DNA from: Candidatus Methylomirabilota bacterium
Lineage (GTDB): Bacteria > Methylomirabilota > Methylomirabilia > Methylomirabilales > Methylomirabilaceae
Assembly (NCBI GenBank): GCA_023249055.1
Contig: JAHFDH010000003.1
Location: 1 to 41,830 of the forward strand
Length of the DNA: 41,830 nt
Reading direction: 5' to 3'
Shown: piece after piece, positions 1 to 8,880 of the stretch
Layout of the letters: each line of letters begins with the position of its first letter
Position numbering within the stretch: the stretch's first letter is position 1
Program-made: the position numbers and the translations under genes
Notes under the pieces: model-generated
Told to the model about the DNA's origin: nothing
Seen by the model: the letters and a program-made list of their open reading frames with translations, nothing else
Databases searched by the model: none

Positions 1-1221
1 GTTCACATCGCATCCCAATGAGAAGACTACCGTGTCTACCTCATCGATAAAATACTCGCCGGTAGGAAGCGGCTTTCTTCTGCCGGACTCATCCGGCTCC
101 GACAGCTTCATCACCTCGCATTTGATAGCCTTGACGAAGTGACGCTCGTCGCCGATGAACTCCACAGGGTTGGAGAGCCACTTGAACTCGACGAACTCCT
201 GTTCGGCATGCTCCAGCTCCTCCGTCCTGGCCGGGGCCTCCTCGTGGGAGCGGCGGTAGTAACAGGTGACATCCGCCCCAAGCCTTTTCCCGGTGCGGAG
301 TACGTCCATAGCGGTGTTGCCGGCGCCGATGACCGCCATCCTCTTGCCTTGGTAGAGAGGCGTGGGAGCGTGGGGAAACTCGTTGGCGTGCATCAGGTAG
401 ATTCTGGTGAGATATTCATTGGCGGAATAGATGCCGTTCAGATTCTCGCCGGGGATACCCAGCATTTTTGGCAGGCCCGCGCCGGTGCCAATGAACACTG
501 CATCGAACCCTTCCTTTTCCAGCAGGTCATCGATGGTGAGGATCTTGCCGATGACCATATTGTAGACGAACTCAACCCCCATATCTTCAAGCAGCTTGAG
601 ATCTTCGTCGATGACCTCCAGCGGCAGGCGGAACCGCGGGATACCGTAGACCATCACGCCCCCGCCCCGGTGGAACGCCTCAAACACCGTCACCTCATGG
701 CCGCGAGTACGAAGCTCGTAGGCGCAGGTCATCCCCGCAGGACCGGAGCCGATGATGGCGACCCGCTTGCCGGTCGAGGGCGGCATCTCCGGAATACGGT
801 CCAGCTTGTGCTCCCGCTCGTAGTCCGCCACAAACCGCTCCAGATTGCCGATACCGACCGGATCGTTCTTCTTCCCTACCACGCACACCGCTTCGCACTG
901 CTTGTCCTGAGGACAGACGCGGCCGCAGGCGGCTGGCAGGAAGTTGGTTTCACGAATCTTCTTCGCCGCGCCTGCCACATCTCCCTCTTCAACCAATTTG
1001 ATGAAGGCCGGGATGTTGATACCCACAGGGCACGCGGGAACGCATTCAGGCTTCTTGCACTGAATGCACCGGATCGCCTCGTCCATGGCCTGCTCCTGCG
1101 AGTAGCCGACCGGCACCTCTTCCCAGGTATGAATGCGTAACCCTGCCTCATGTAGAGGCATGTAGTTACGCGGCTTCTTCATCCGCTCCTTTGAACTGAG
1201 CCCCTTGCTCACGTCTGCCAT
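1..1221 (-). CDS. NAD(P)-binding glutamate synthase small-chain-like flavoprotein (GltD/NfnB/SudA-like), 3' end outside window
   Basis: Manual minus-strand translation from ATG at 1221: MADVSKGLSSKERMKKPRNYMPLHEAGLRIHTWEEVPVGYSQEQAMDEAIRCIQCKKPECVPACPVGINIPAF...RVAIIGSGPAGMTCAYEL...MAVIGAGNTAMDVLR. Fe-S Cys motifs and two Rossmann GxGxxG motifs. Open to window edge. Confidence 0.9.
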   Translation of the reverse strand, partial: MADVSKGLSSKERMKKPRNYMPLHEAGLRIHTWEEVPVGYSQEQAMDEAIRCIQCKKPECVPACPVGINIPAFIKLVEEGDVAGAAKKIRETNFLPAACGRVCPQDKQCEAVCVVGKKNDPVGIGNLERFVADYEREHKLDRIPEMPPSTGKRVAIIGSGPAGMTCAYELRTRGHEVTVFEAFHRGGGVMVYGIPRFRLPLEVIDEDLKLLEDMGVEFVYNMVIGKILTIDDLLEKEGFDAVFIGTGAGLPKMLGIPGENLNGIYSANEYLTRIYLMHANEFPHAPTPLYQGKRMAVIGAGNTAMDVLRTGKRLGADVTCYYRRSHEEAPARTEELEHAEQEFVEFKWLSNPVEFIGDERHFVKAIKCEVMKLSEPDESGRRKPLPTGEYFIDEVDTVVFSLGCDVN

Positions 1222-1236
1222 ATCGACGCCTCTCCC

Positions 1237-2883
1237 TTATCGCTGCATCGCCTCGAAGGCGATCTTTTCTTGCTCGACGAACATCTGCTGGCGCTTCACC
1301 AGCTCGTTGAAATCCACCTGGTGCGCGTTGAAATCGGGCCCGTGGTAGCAGGCGAACCTGGTTTTCCCGCCCACCGTCACACGGCAGGCCCCGCACATGC
1401 CGGTGCCGTCCACCATGATGGCGTTCAGCGAGACCCATGCCTCGATCCCCTTCCCCTCCGTCATCCTGGCGACAGCCATCATCATCGGCACCGGGCCGAC
1501 CGCCAACACCATGGACACCTTCTCCCGTGCCATGATCTTCTCCAGCGCATGGGTGACGAAGCCTTGAATCCCGACCGACCCGTCATTAGTGGTGACGAAC
1601 ACCTCATCGCACACCGCCTTGAGTTCATCCACCAGGATCAACAGATCCTTCGTGCGGGCACCCACCACGCCGTAGACCTTGTTGCCGAGTGCCCTCAAAT
1701 CACGCGCCGTGGGGATGACGGCGCCCGTGCCGTAGCCGCCGCCGAGCACCACACAGGCGCCCTCGTATTTGGCAACATGCGAGCGCTGGCCCAGAGGCCC
1801 GACCACGTCCTTGAAGCTGTCGCCTACGTTTTTCCGTGTGGCCTCGGTGGATGTCCTGCCCGCGGCCATAATGACGATCTCGATATATCCCTTTTCCCTG
1901 TCCCATCCGGCAATGGAGAGTGGGATGCGCTCGCTGTCGTAGTTGGGACGCATGATGATGAACTGTCCGGCCTGTATCTTTTTGGCGAGGAGCGGTGCGT
2001 TCACCTTAAAGTAGTAGGTGTTGGCGCACAACTCCCGTTTTTCGAGTATCGAAAAATCCTGATGGTACTTGCCCCTGGGCTGGCTCTCGCGTTCATCCAG
2101 GCTATGTTGGCAGTAGTGCACTTGATATTCGGCTTCGCTGCGAACAATAAAGGCATTGTCCCAATCGAAGTGATCCATTCCGAGGATGGCACGGAAGGCG
2201 TTGTGACTCTTTTCCACCTGCTCAGGCGTGAAATAGGAGTTGCGAACCCCTTTCCCGATGGCGCGCACCGCGTGCCTGCGGACAAGGGGCGACGGATCCG
2301 AGAGGCCGGCGAACAGCGTCTCAAACAGCGCAGATCGATCCGCGTCACCGACCGTCTCAGGGGGAATGCGGTTGAAGATCCGCCCCACACAGTAAAAGGC
2401 GGCGGATTTCACCTGTTTATTAGTGGATTCCGCACATCTCAAGGCCTCAGGCAGGATCCTGGTAATAGCCGGATCGGTGAAACGCCCCGCCGCCAATAGC
2501 AGGTTTATCTGCGCGTAGTCGTCGTTCCTGCTCGTGTCGAACCAGGAGCGAAGCAGATCCACGACAGGCGCGCCGATCTGCCCCAAGGCGCCGGCGAAAT
2601 GCTCTGCCGATTCCGCATCAGCCTCAACAAGTTGCTCGATCACCCATTCGGCGACCTCCGGACCCAGGGAGGCCAGGACCGACTCGCTCTGATCGATGAG
2701 TTGAGCCAGTTCCTCATCGCCGGCGTGATCGCGATAAAAAGTGGTGGAGAGCGCCGCCGCCAACTCCTTTTTTTCCTCGGAGGAGAGGTCGGAATGCGTC
2801 GATACGTCCGCTAAAGCGGCCTTCAACTGCTCAGTATTCTGGGAAGAAATTTTGGCTGCAATACTGTTGATTCTATTTGTCAT
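1237..2883 (-). CDS. HEAT-repeat domain fused to ferredoxin-NADP reductase-like electron transfer subunit (NfnA/SudB-like)
   Basis: ORF 1237..2982; likely start MTNRINSIAAK at 2883. N-terminal alpha-helical repeats (DPSPLVRRHAVRAIGKGVRN). C-terminal FAD/NAD-binding region (GGGYGTGAVIPTARDLRALG) and 2Fe-2S-like GTGMCGACRVTVGGKTRFAC. 15 nt upstream of the GltD-like gene. Confidence 0.85.
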   Translation of the reverse strand: MTNRINSIAAKISSQNTEQLKAALADVSTHSDLSSEEKKELAAALSTTFYRDHAGDEELAQLIDQSESVLASLGPEVAEWVIEQLVEADAESAEHFAGALGQIGAPVVDLLRSWFDTSRNDDYAQINLLLAAGRFTDPAITRILPEALRCAESTNKQVKSAAFYCVGRIFNRIPPETVGDADRSALFETLFAGLSDPSPLVRRHAVRAIGKGVRNSYFTPEQVEKSHNAFRAILGMDHFDWDNAFIVRSEAEYQVHYCQHSLDERESQPRGKYHQDFSILEKRELCANTYYFKVNAPLLAKKIQAGQFIIMRPNYDSERIPLSIAGWDREKGYIEIVIMAAGRTSTEATRKNVGDSFKDVVGPLGQRSHVAKYEGACVVLGGGYGTGAVIPTARDLRALGNKVYGVVGARTKDLLILVDELKAVCDEVFVTTNDGSVGIQGFVTHALEKIMAREKVSMVLAVGPVPMMMAVARMTEGKGIEAWVSLNAIMVDGTGMCGACRVTVGGKTRFACYHGPDFNAHQVDFNELVKRQQMFVEQEKIAFEAMQR

Positions 2884-3075
2884 CGGACCATGTTTCCTCC
2901 AAAAAACCTTCAACTCTTGTACTCTTACTCTACTTCGGCAACATGCCGTGTTTAGAATACATGAACTTCCTTCGGTTGACAACCAAATCCGTCATCCCAG
3001 GCGCAAGCCGATTGCTTTGGCGGCAGCGCATGATACGGTCACCCGTCAAACTGCGATCGATATCGGAGAAAGCGC

Positions 3076-3104
3076 TTGACATCCCCCGCGTTCCGCATAG
3101 ATAT
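3076..3104 (+). promoter_or_regulatory. Putative sigma-70 promoter upstream of methyltransferase
   Basis: TTGACA at 3076-3081 with TAGATAT about 16-17 bp downstream, ahead of the 3218 ORF. Confidence 0.35.
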
Positions 3105-3217
3105 TGCAAGTGGCTTATACTTGAAGTCGATGTCCGCCTTTGCAGTGCGTTACAGGTATCGACCACAGCATCGGGCGCGTTTGAGCTTTGCAAATGAGTG
3201 GGCGTGGAGGGTTGAGG

Positions 3218-3934
3218 ATGGGTCATAAGAAGGCAGGGTATGTCCCGGCGCTGGGCTGGGATATCCTCACCCCGCTCTACGATCCCCTGGTTCGCCTTAC
3301 AACGCGCGAGTTGACCTTCAAGGGTCGCCTCCTGGATGAAGCCGGCATCGGCGACACCGCCCGGATCCTGGATGTGGGCTGCGGGACGGGGACGCTGCTC
3401 CTGCTCATGAGACACAAATTAAAATCTTTGTTGGCTATTGGTCTGGATGGTGATATGAACGTGCTGGCCATTGCACGATCAAAAGCTGACAGGCGCAAGG
3501 AGAAGATCGCACTGATTCAGGCGTTTTGCTTTGATATGCCTTTTGCCGAATGCGCGTTCGATCGAGTCTTCTCGAGTCTGATGTTGCATCATCTGACGCG
3601 ATCCGAGAAGATCCGAACGTTGGAAGAGATCTTTCGTGTCCTGCGCCCGGGGGGCGAGTTGCACGTCGCCGACTGGGGTCAACCGCACAACCTGCTGATG
3701 CGCATATTAGCTTTTACTGTATGCCTCGGCGACAGTTTCGCCAGGACCGCCGACAACATACAGGGGCGTTTGCCGGCGCTCTTCCTGAACACCGGGTTTG
3801 AGAAGGTTTCAGAGACGGCCCGGTTTGCGACGCTATTCGGCACATTGTCATTGTATAAAGCGCGTAAGCCAATTACGGCTGTCGACCAGCGGCACGCCGG
3901 CAGCATAGCCGTACAGTCGCTTGCGGGTGTATGA
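3218..3934 (+). CDS. class I SAM-dependent methyltransferase
   Basis: ORF 3188..3934; start MGHKKAGYVPALGWD at 3218 is plausible. ILDVGCGTGTLLLLM motif I; FSSLMLHHLTRSEKIRTLEEIFRVLRPGGELHVADWG. Confidence 0.88.
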   Translation: MGHKKAGYVPALGWDILTPLYDPLVRLTTRELTFKGRLLDEAGIGDTARILDVGCGTGTLLLLMRHKLKSLLAIGLDGDMNVLAIARSKADRRKEKIALIQAFCFDMPFAECAFDRVFSSLMLHHLTRSEKIRTLEEIFRVLRPGGELHVADWGQPHNLLMRILAFTVCLGDSFARTADNIQGRLPALFLNTGFEKVSETARFATLFGTLSLYKARKPITAVDQRHAGSIAVQSLAGV

Positions 3935-4009
3935 GACCGTCGTGCTGGAGTGACCAGCTGAACGCACCGGAGATCGGAACGGCAGGGGCAGGAACCATAG
4001 GAGGTTAAC

Positions 4010-4477
4010 ATGGCTGCGGTAGCCGCTGTCATCTTTGTGGTAATGGCCTTATTTGGTTTGGCTTGGCCTTTTCTCTATACGTACAGGCTCAAGTGGAAAA
4101 GAATCGCCCTGGACAAGGAGATCCAGTACTTCCAGAATCGGGTGGCTATCGCGACATCGGACGCCATTCCCGGCCGGGCGACAGAACAGGTACTGGGTCC
4201 AGTGGCAGGGACCTCCCGCATACCCGCCTCAAACGATGACGAACGGCAACTGGCCGAGCGGGAGGCAATGCACAGTCTGATCAAACAAGCACTCCAGATG
4301 GGCGCCCACGCGGTCGTTGATCTGAAAATGACTACAGACAGTTACCAGCATACGGACCCGAGGAAATTACTCGTCTTCCCTGCTGTCACGTTCACGGCCA
4401 CGAAGATGACATACACGGGAACGGCGGTGAAATTAGTCCTGGCGGACTCTTCAGTGGAGGGGCGAAGGGGCGTTTAA
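4010..4477 (+). CDS. membrane-anchored YbjQ-like (heavy-metal-binding domain) protein
   Basis: N-terminal TM helix, then AEREAMHSLIKQALQMGAHAVVDLKMTTDSYQHTDPRKLLVFPAVTFTATKMTYTGTAVKL, resembling YbjQ/UPF0145. RBS AGGAGG at about 3998. Confidence 0.55.
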   Translation: MAAVAAVIFVVMALFGLAWPFLYTYRLKWKRIALDKEIQYFQNRVAIATSDAIPGRATEQVLGPVAGTSRIPASNDDERQLAEREAMHSLIKQALQMGAHAVVDLKMTTDSYQHTDPRKLLVFPAVTFTATKMTYTGTAVKLVLADSSVEGRRGV

Positions 4478-5739
4478 TGAGAAGGGTGCGTCAGTTCACT
4501 ATCTGGCAACGAATTATCGTCTCCTCGTTGGCTGTAGGGCTGCTGGTCGGGAATGCGGAAGCGGCGGGACCGCTCCGCGATACGATCAGAAATGTGTTTG
4601 GTCCGGATGGCATTATTCTCGATCCCGGCAGAGCCCTGCCCGGTAGCGGCTCACGGGCTGGCGACTTCCAAGCCTCATCGAGACAAGGTCTCGAGCAACT
4701 CAATGATCAGATCTCCTCAACCTTTGGAATAGTCTCGTTTAACTCTTCCGTGACGGGGTTTACTTTCGACCTTGAACGCGGAACTCCGATCCGAACCACT
4801 GAGAGCCTCGGTCCCCTCCTGACCGAGCGGGCGCCTACCTTGGGGGCCCGGCGTCTCGATGTGAACTTTACCTATACCCGAATCGCTTTCACGCAATTCC
4901 AAGGGTCGGACCTGGAGAACGTGCCCTTGATCTTTGCGGCTGAGGACATCAATCAGAATGGCATCATCGATAGGCGCGGTACCTTCAGATCCGAAAGTGA
5001 CCAGGTCCTGGTACGTCTAAAACTTGATATCAGCGAGGACCTCTTCGCCATGATTGCAACCTATGGTGTGACCTCCTCGTGGGACATCGGTGTCGTCGTT
5101 CCGGTGGTCCATCTTCGATTTCGGGCAGACGGCCAGGCCGCTATCGTTGACAAGAACGGAAACCCAGGCGGCACCTTCGTGAACGGGAGTCCTGTCCATC
5201 TCTTTAGGAACGGCTCAAGCTCGCTCACCGCTTCGGGCGGCGGTGATACTACGGGCGTGGGGGACGTGATCATTCGGACAAAATACAACCTGTTTACAAG
5301 CCACTCAGCGCTTCCGGATTTGTCGACTGTGGTGGAGGCGAAGCTTCCAACCGGGAGCAGGGACAACCTGTTGGGAACAGGCGGCACCAATCTCACCGGC
5401 CTGTTGGTGGCGTCCAGGACCTATGGTCGCTGGTTTACCCCACACCTCAACCTGGGGTATGTGAGGGATACCAGGGACACGCGCCAGAGCAAGATCCGCT
5501 ATGCGGGAGGCTTTGACGCGCGCCTTCTGGAACGGTTAACAGTCATAGCCGATATCATGGGATTTTCGAAGCCGAATGGGAACGGAGTAGGCAACAACAT
5601 CGTGGACCTCTCGCTTGGCGCCAAATGGAACCCCATCGGCTCCTGGTTCTTAGGCGCGAACTTTCAGATCCCTCTCAATAAAGGCAGTGGTCTTCGAGCC
5701 GACTTCATTCCAACCTTTGCGGTCGAGTACCTCTTCTAG
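4477..5739 (+). CDS. outer-membrane beta-barrel / transporter-like protein
   Basis: Signal peptide; alternating hydrophobic strands with a C-terminal aromatic (FAVEYLF). Start overlaps upstream stop (TAATG). Confidence 0.65.
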   Translation: MRRVRQFTIWQRIIVSSLAVGLLVGNAEAAGPLRDTIRNVFGPDGIILDPGRALPGSGSRAGDFQASSRQGLEQLNDQISSTFGIVSFNSSVTGFTFDLERGTPIRTTESLGPLLTERAPTLGARRLDVNFTYTRIAFTQFQGSDLENVPLIFAAEDINQNGIIDRRGTFRSESDQVLVRLKLDISEDLFAMIATYGVTSSWDIGVVVPVVHLRFRADGQAAIVDKNGNPGGTFVNGSPVHLFRNGSSSLTASGGGDTTGVGDVIIRTKYNLFTSHSALPDLSTVVEAKLPTGSRDNLLGTGGTNLTGLLVASRTYGRWFTPHLNLGYVRDTRDTRQSKIRYAGGFDARLLERLTVIADIMGFSKPNGNGVGNNIVDLSLGAKWNPIGSWFLGANFQIPLNKGSGLRADFIPTFAVEYLF

Positions 5740-5742
5740 TTC

Positions 5743-6687
5743 ATGGTAATTCAGACAATTCGTATTGGCCACCTCCTCTCATCACTCGCACTCCTCACTG
5801 CAGTTGCGACCTTCCCTTCATTGACAGAGGCAGCGAAGATCATTGCGCTCAAGAGCGCCGATGTCGATGTCTACAATGAAGCGTTGGAGGGATTCAGGAA
5901 CGGTTCGCAGGGGTCTGCTATCATCGAGTACGATATGCAGGGAGATCTCCAGAAAGGCAAGAAGTTTCTAGCGCGACTCAGGTCCGGACCCAAGCCGGAC
6001 CTCATCCTTGCAGTGGGGATCTGGGCCTTGCAGGTTGTGGCTGAGGAGGTACAAGATATCCCGGTCGTCTTTGCCATGGTGTTGAACCCGACCACAGTCA
6101 TCGGACAGGAGGCCCGCAATATTACCGGCGCCAGCATGAATGTTCCGATAGAGCAACAACTCGCCCTGCTGAAAACGATCTCGCCCCACGTCGGAAGAAT
6201 CGGCGTTATCTATGATCCCTCTAAGACCGGCTGGTTGGTGAGGCAAGCTGAGCGGCTCGCCAAAGATCATGGTGTCAGGCTCGTCACCAAGGCTGTTACC
6301 TCGCCAAAGGACTCGTTTGCTGCCCTGGAAGCCATGCAGGACGAGATCGACGCCCTTTGGATTTTACCGGATCTGACCGTTCTGGCGCCGGAATCGGTTC
6401 AGTACATGCTGCTGTTCTCCTTCAGACATAAGATTCCTGTCCTGGGACTCTCGGAGAACCAGGTCCGCATGGGCGCTCTCTTCGGTCTTTCTTTTGAGAG
6501 CGGATGGGATATCGGAAGCCAGGCTGCGGAGTTGGCAAGCGGGATCCTCGCCGGTAAACGCATCGAAGAGATGCCTGTCACAACTGCGAGAAAGCTGCGG
6601 TTAACGGTGAATCTGAAGAGCGCCGGCAAGCTCGGGGTGCACATCCCCAAGGAGATCCTCGACCGGGCTGACGTGGTGATCCGATAG
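5743..6687 (+). CDS. ABC-type substrate-binding protein (ABC_sub_bind / TrpX-like family)
   Basis: Signal peptide; AVGIWALQVVAEEVQDIPVVFAMVLNPTT...NITGASMNVPIEQQLALLKTISPHVGRIGVIYDPSKTG. No permease or ATPase nearby. Confidence 0.82.
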   Translation: MVIQTIRIGHLLSSLALLTAVATFPSLTEAAKIIALKSADVDVYNEALEGFRNGSQGSAIIEYDMQGDLQKGKKFLARLRSGPKPDLILAVGIWALQVVAEEVQDIPVVFAMVLNPTTVIGQEARNITGASMNVPIEQQLALLKTISPHVGRIGVIYDPSKTGWLVRQAERLAKDHGVRLVTKAVTSPKDSFAALEAMQDEIDALWILPDLTVLAPESVQYMLLFSFRHKIPVLGLSENQVRMGALFGLSFESGWDIGSQAAELASGILAGKRIEEMPVTTARKLRLTVNLKSAGKLGVHIPKEILDRADVVIR

Positions 6688-6723
6688 CTCAAGAGGGACC
6701 AGATCGTGGCATAAGGTGAACGG

Positions 6724-8430
6724 ATGAGAATCAGGCGGATAACCAGATTCCGGACAAAGGTTCTGCTGTCGATCATTCCGATGATTCTGGCCCTCTGTGT
6801 CCTCTTCGGCGGGATGTCGCTGTATCAGCATAACAGATTGCTGCACAGCGAGTTTGTGAAACGCGGAAAGGCGCTTGCCAGCAATCTGGCCGCCAGCAGC
6901 GAACTCGGCGTATTCAGCGAGGATGAGCGGCTGTTGAATGCTGCGTTGCGCGGGATTACCGGTGAAGAGGATGTCGCCTACGTTCTTATTTACAACGACA
7001 TTGGGAAGCGTCTGATCGGCGGAGGTAAAGCGTTGGTCCAACCCGGCCTCACCTCGACCACTGAAACCTTGAGTCCCGAGCTCCGCGCACAGATGCTCAC
7101 CGACCGCCAACCGACCAGCACGATCATGAAGGAAGCCGGGACGGAGTCGTTTCTGGAGTTTTATGCGCCGATCCTCTCTACCGAAGTCCGCCTGGTCGAA
7201 GAACAATACTTCGGGATGCCCCAATCGACTCGAGGTCCCGGCGAGAACCGGAGCCGTGTCATTGGATTTGCAAGGGTCGGCCTGTCGATGCGGAATATTG
7301 ATGCCCACTCGGCCTACTTGATCAAACTCTGGGCTATTCTATCCGTCGTCTTTCTGGTCGGCGGCGCGCTCGCCGCGTATGCCCTCTCCCGGAGGATCAC
7401 GCAGCCGATTACTCGGCTGACAGAATCTACCGCACGGATGGCCGAGGGGCAGATCGATCAGGAAATCCCGGTCGATTCTCAGGATGAACTCGGGACATTG
7501 GCGACCACCTACAACGAGATGGCCAAAGCATTAACGCGTACCCTGGATGAACGGGCGAGAGTGGCCATAGAGCTGCGGGACCTGAACCGACACCTGGAGG
7601 ATCGGATTCGCGAACGGACCTCTGAATTGGTAGAAACCAACCGCCAACTCGCGCGGGCAAGTCGCCACAAATCAGAGTTCCTGGCCAATATGAGTCATGA
7701 GTTGCGAACACCCTTAAATGCAATCCTGGGTTTTGCCGAGCTGATCATGGATGGGGTCTATGGTACGGTCCCGGACGAGTTGCGCGAGTCGATTGAAGAC
7801 ATCCATATCAACGGCCGGCACCTGCTCAGGCTGATCAACGATGTCCTGGATCTTTCGAAAATTGAAGCCGGACAGATGCGGTTGAACCTGGGTGAATGCT
7901 CTATTCAATCATTAATCGACTCTACGATCTCAGCAACCCGATCGCTTGCAGCAGAGAAACGGCTGGAGTTGGCCAGTCGCGTTGAGACGGGTCTGCCGCC
8001 CGCGTTGAGCGACAGCAAGCGCATTACTCAGGTCTTAATGAATCTCGTCGGCAATGCCATTAAATTCACCCCCAGAGGCGGTTCCATCACGGTCACCGCA
8101 CGGCGAGCGGCGAGCGGCGAGCGGCGAGCGGCGAGCGTAGAACCCGAACCCCCGACCCCCGACCCCGAGGCCTCGGATTTTATCGAGATCGCCGTTGCGG
8201 ATACGGGAATAGGCATTCCTGCCGAAGAGCTGAAAAGTATTTTCGCCGAATTTCGCCAGGTCGACAGCTCCATCACCAGGGAATACGGTGGAAGCGGTCT
8301 CGGCCTCAGCATCGCCAAACGGTTGGTTGAGATGCATGAGGGCTCCATCTGGGCGGAAAGTCAGGTTGGAAAGGGATCAATCTTCTACTTCCGTATTCCT
8401 CTCCGGACTCAGTCGGGGGGCAGCCTGTGA
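6724..8430 (+). CDS. membrane sensor histidine kinase (periplasmic sensor, HAMP, HisKA, HATPase_c)
   Basis: Two TM segments; HAMP (RRITQPITRLTESTARMAEGQIDQEI); H-box FLANMSHELRTPLNAILGFAEL; N-box NLVGNAIKFTPRGG; G-boxes DTGIGIP and GGSGLGLSIAKRLV. Confidence 0.95.
   Translation: MRIRRITRFRTKVLLSIIPMILALCVLFGGMSLYQHNRLLHSEFVKRGKALASNLAASSELGVFSEDERLLNAALRGITGEEDVAYVLIYNDIGKRLIGGGKALVQPGLTSTTETLSPELRAQMLTDRQPTSTIMKEAGTESFLEFYAPILSTEVRLVEEQYFGMPQSTRGPGENRSRVIGFARVGLSMRNIDAHSAYLIKLWAILSVVFLVGGALAAYALSRRITQPITRLTESTARMAEGQIDQEIPVDSQDELGTLATTYNEMAKALTRTLDERARVAIELRDLNRHLEDRIRERTSELVETNRQLARASRHKSEFLANMSHELRTPLNAILGFAELIMDGVYGTVPDELRESIEDIHINGRHLLRLINDVLDLSKIEAGQMRLNLGECSIQSLIDSTISATRSLAAEKRLELASRVETGLPPALSDSKRITQVLMNLVGNAIKFTPRGGSITVTARRAASGERRAASVEPEPPTPDPEASDFIEIAVADTGIGIPAEELKSIFAEFRQVDSSITREYGGSGLGLSIAKRLVEMHEGSIWAESQVGKGSIFYFRIPLRTQSGGSL
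8101..8135 (+). repeat. 7-bp tandem repeat (CGGCGAG)x5 inside histidine kinase CDS, followed by a C-rich AACCCGAACCCCCGACCCCCGACCCCGAG tract (8141-8169)
   Basis: Directly read: CGGCGAG repeated five times from 8101 to 8135. Confidence 0.95.
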
Positions 8431-8798
8431 GCGGGAAACTGATCTTGCATGTTGAGGACAACCAATACAATCGAAAGATCATCAGGGACCTCCTTTCCAA
8501 ACACAGCTATGAGATCATGGAGGCTCACAATGGAGAGGTAGCGCTCGACGCATTAGCGCGCCGGCGACCTGATCTGATCCTGATGGATGTTCAGTTGCCT
8601 AAGCTTTCCGGCCTTGAAGTGACTCGGAGGGTGAGGGCTGACCCCTCACTTGCCCAGATCCCGATCATCGCCATCACCTCGTTTGCTCTGAGTGGCGATG
8701 ATCGTTTGGCCTTGGACGCGGGTTGCAATGCCTATGTCGCAAAGCCCTTCAGGCCGAGGGATCTCCTGGAGATGATTCGAGGCTTCTTGGGTCCGTGA
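8427..8798 (+). CDS. stand-alone CheY-like response regulator receiver
   Basis: HVEDNQYNRKIIRDLL...PDLILMDVQLPKLSGLEVTRRVR...KPFRPRDLLEMI. GTGA overlap with HK stop. Confidence 0.93.
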   Translation: MSGKLILHVEDNQYNRKIIRDLLSKHSYEIMEAHNGEVALDALARRRPDLILMDVQLPKLSGLEVTRRVRADPSLAQIPIIAITSFALSGDDRLALDAGCNAYVAKPFRPRDLLEMIRGFLGP

Positions 8799-8880
8799 GC
8801 ACATATTTGGGAAGAGATGATAGAAATCGGCAGGATACGGTTGGTGTCAAGCGCAGGAAGAGCCGTATGTCGGAGGAGAG

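Noticed and set aside
139-2499. Plus-strand ORFs of 333 and 409 aa
   Set aside because: Antisense to the GltD-like and NfnA-like genes, whose motifs are unambiguous.
8101-8169. Heptamer repeat considered as a CRISPR-like or assembly artefact
   Set aside because: No spacers, and the reading frame is preserved through the kinase; reported instead as a tandem repeat.
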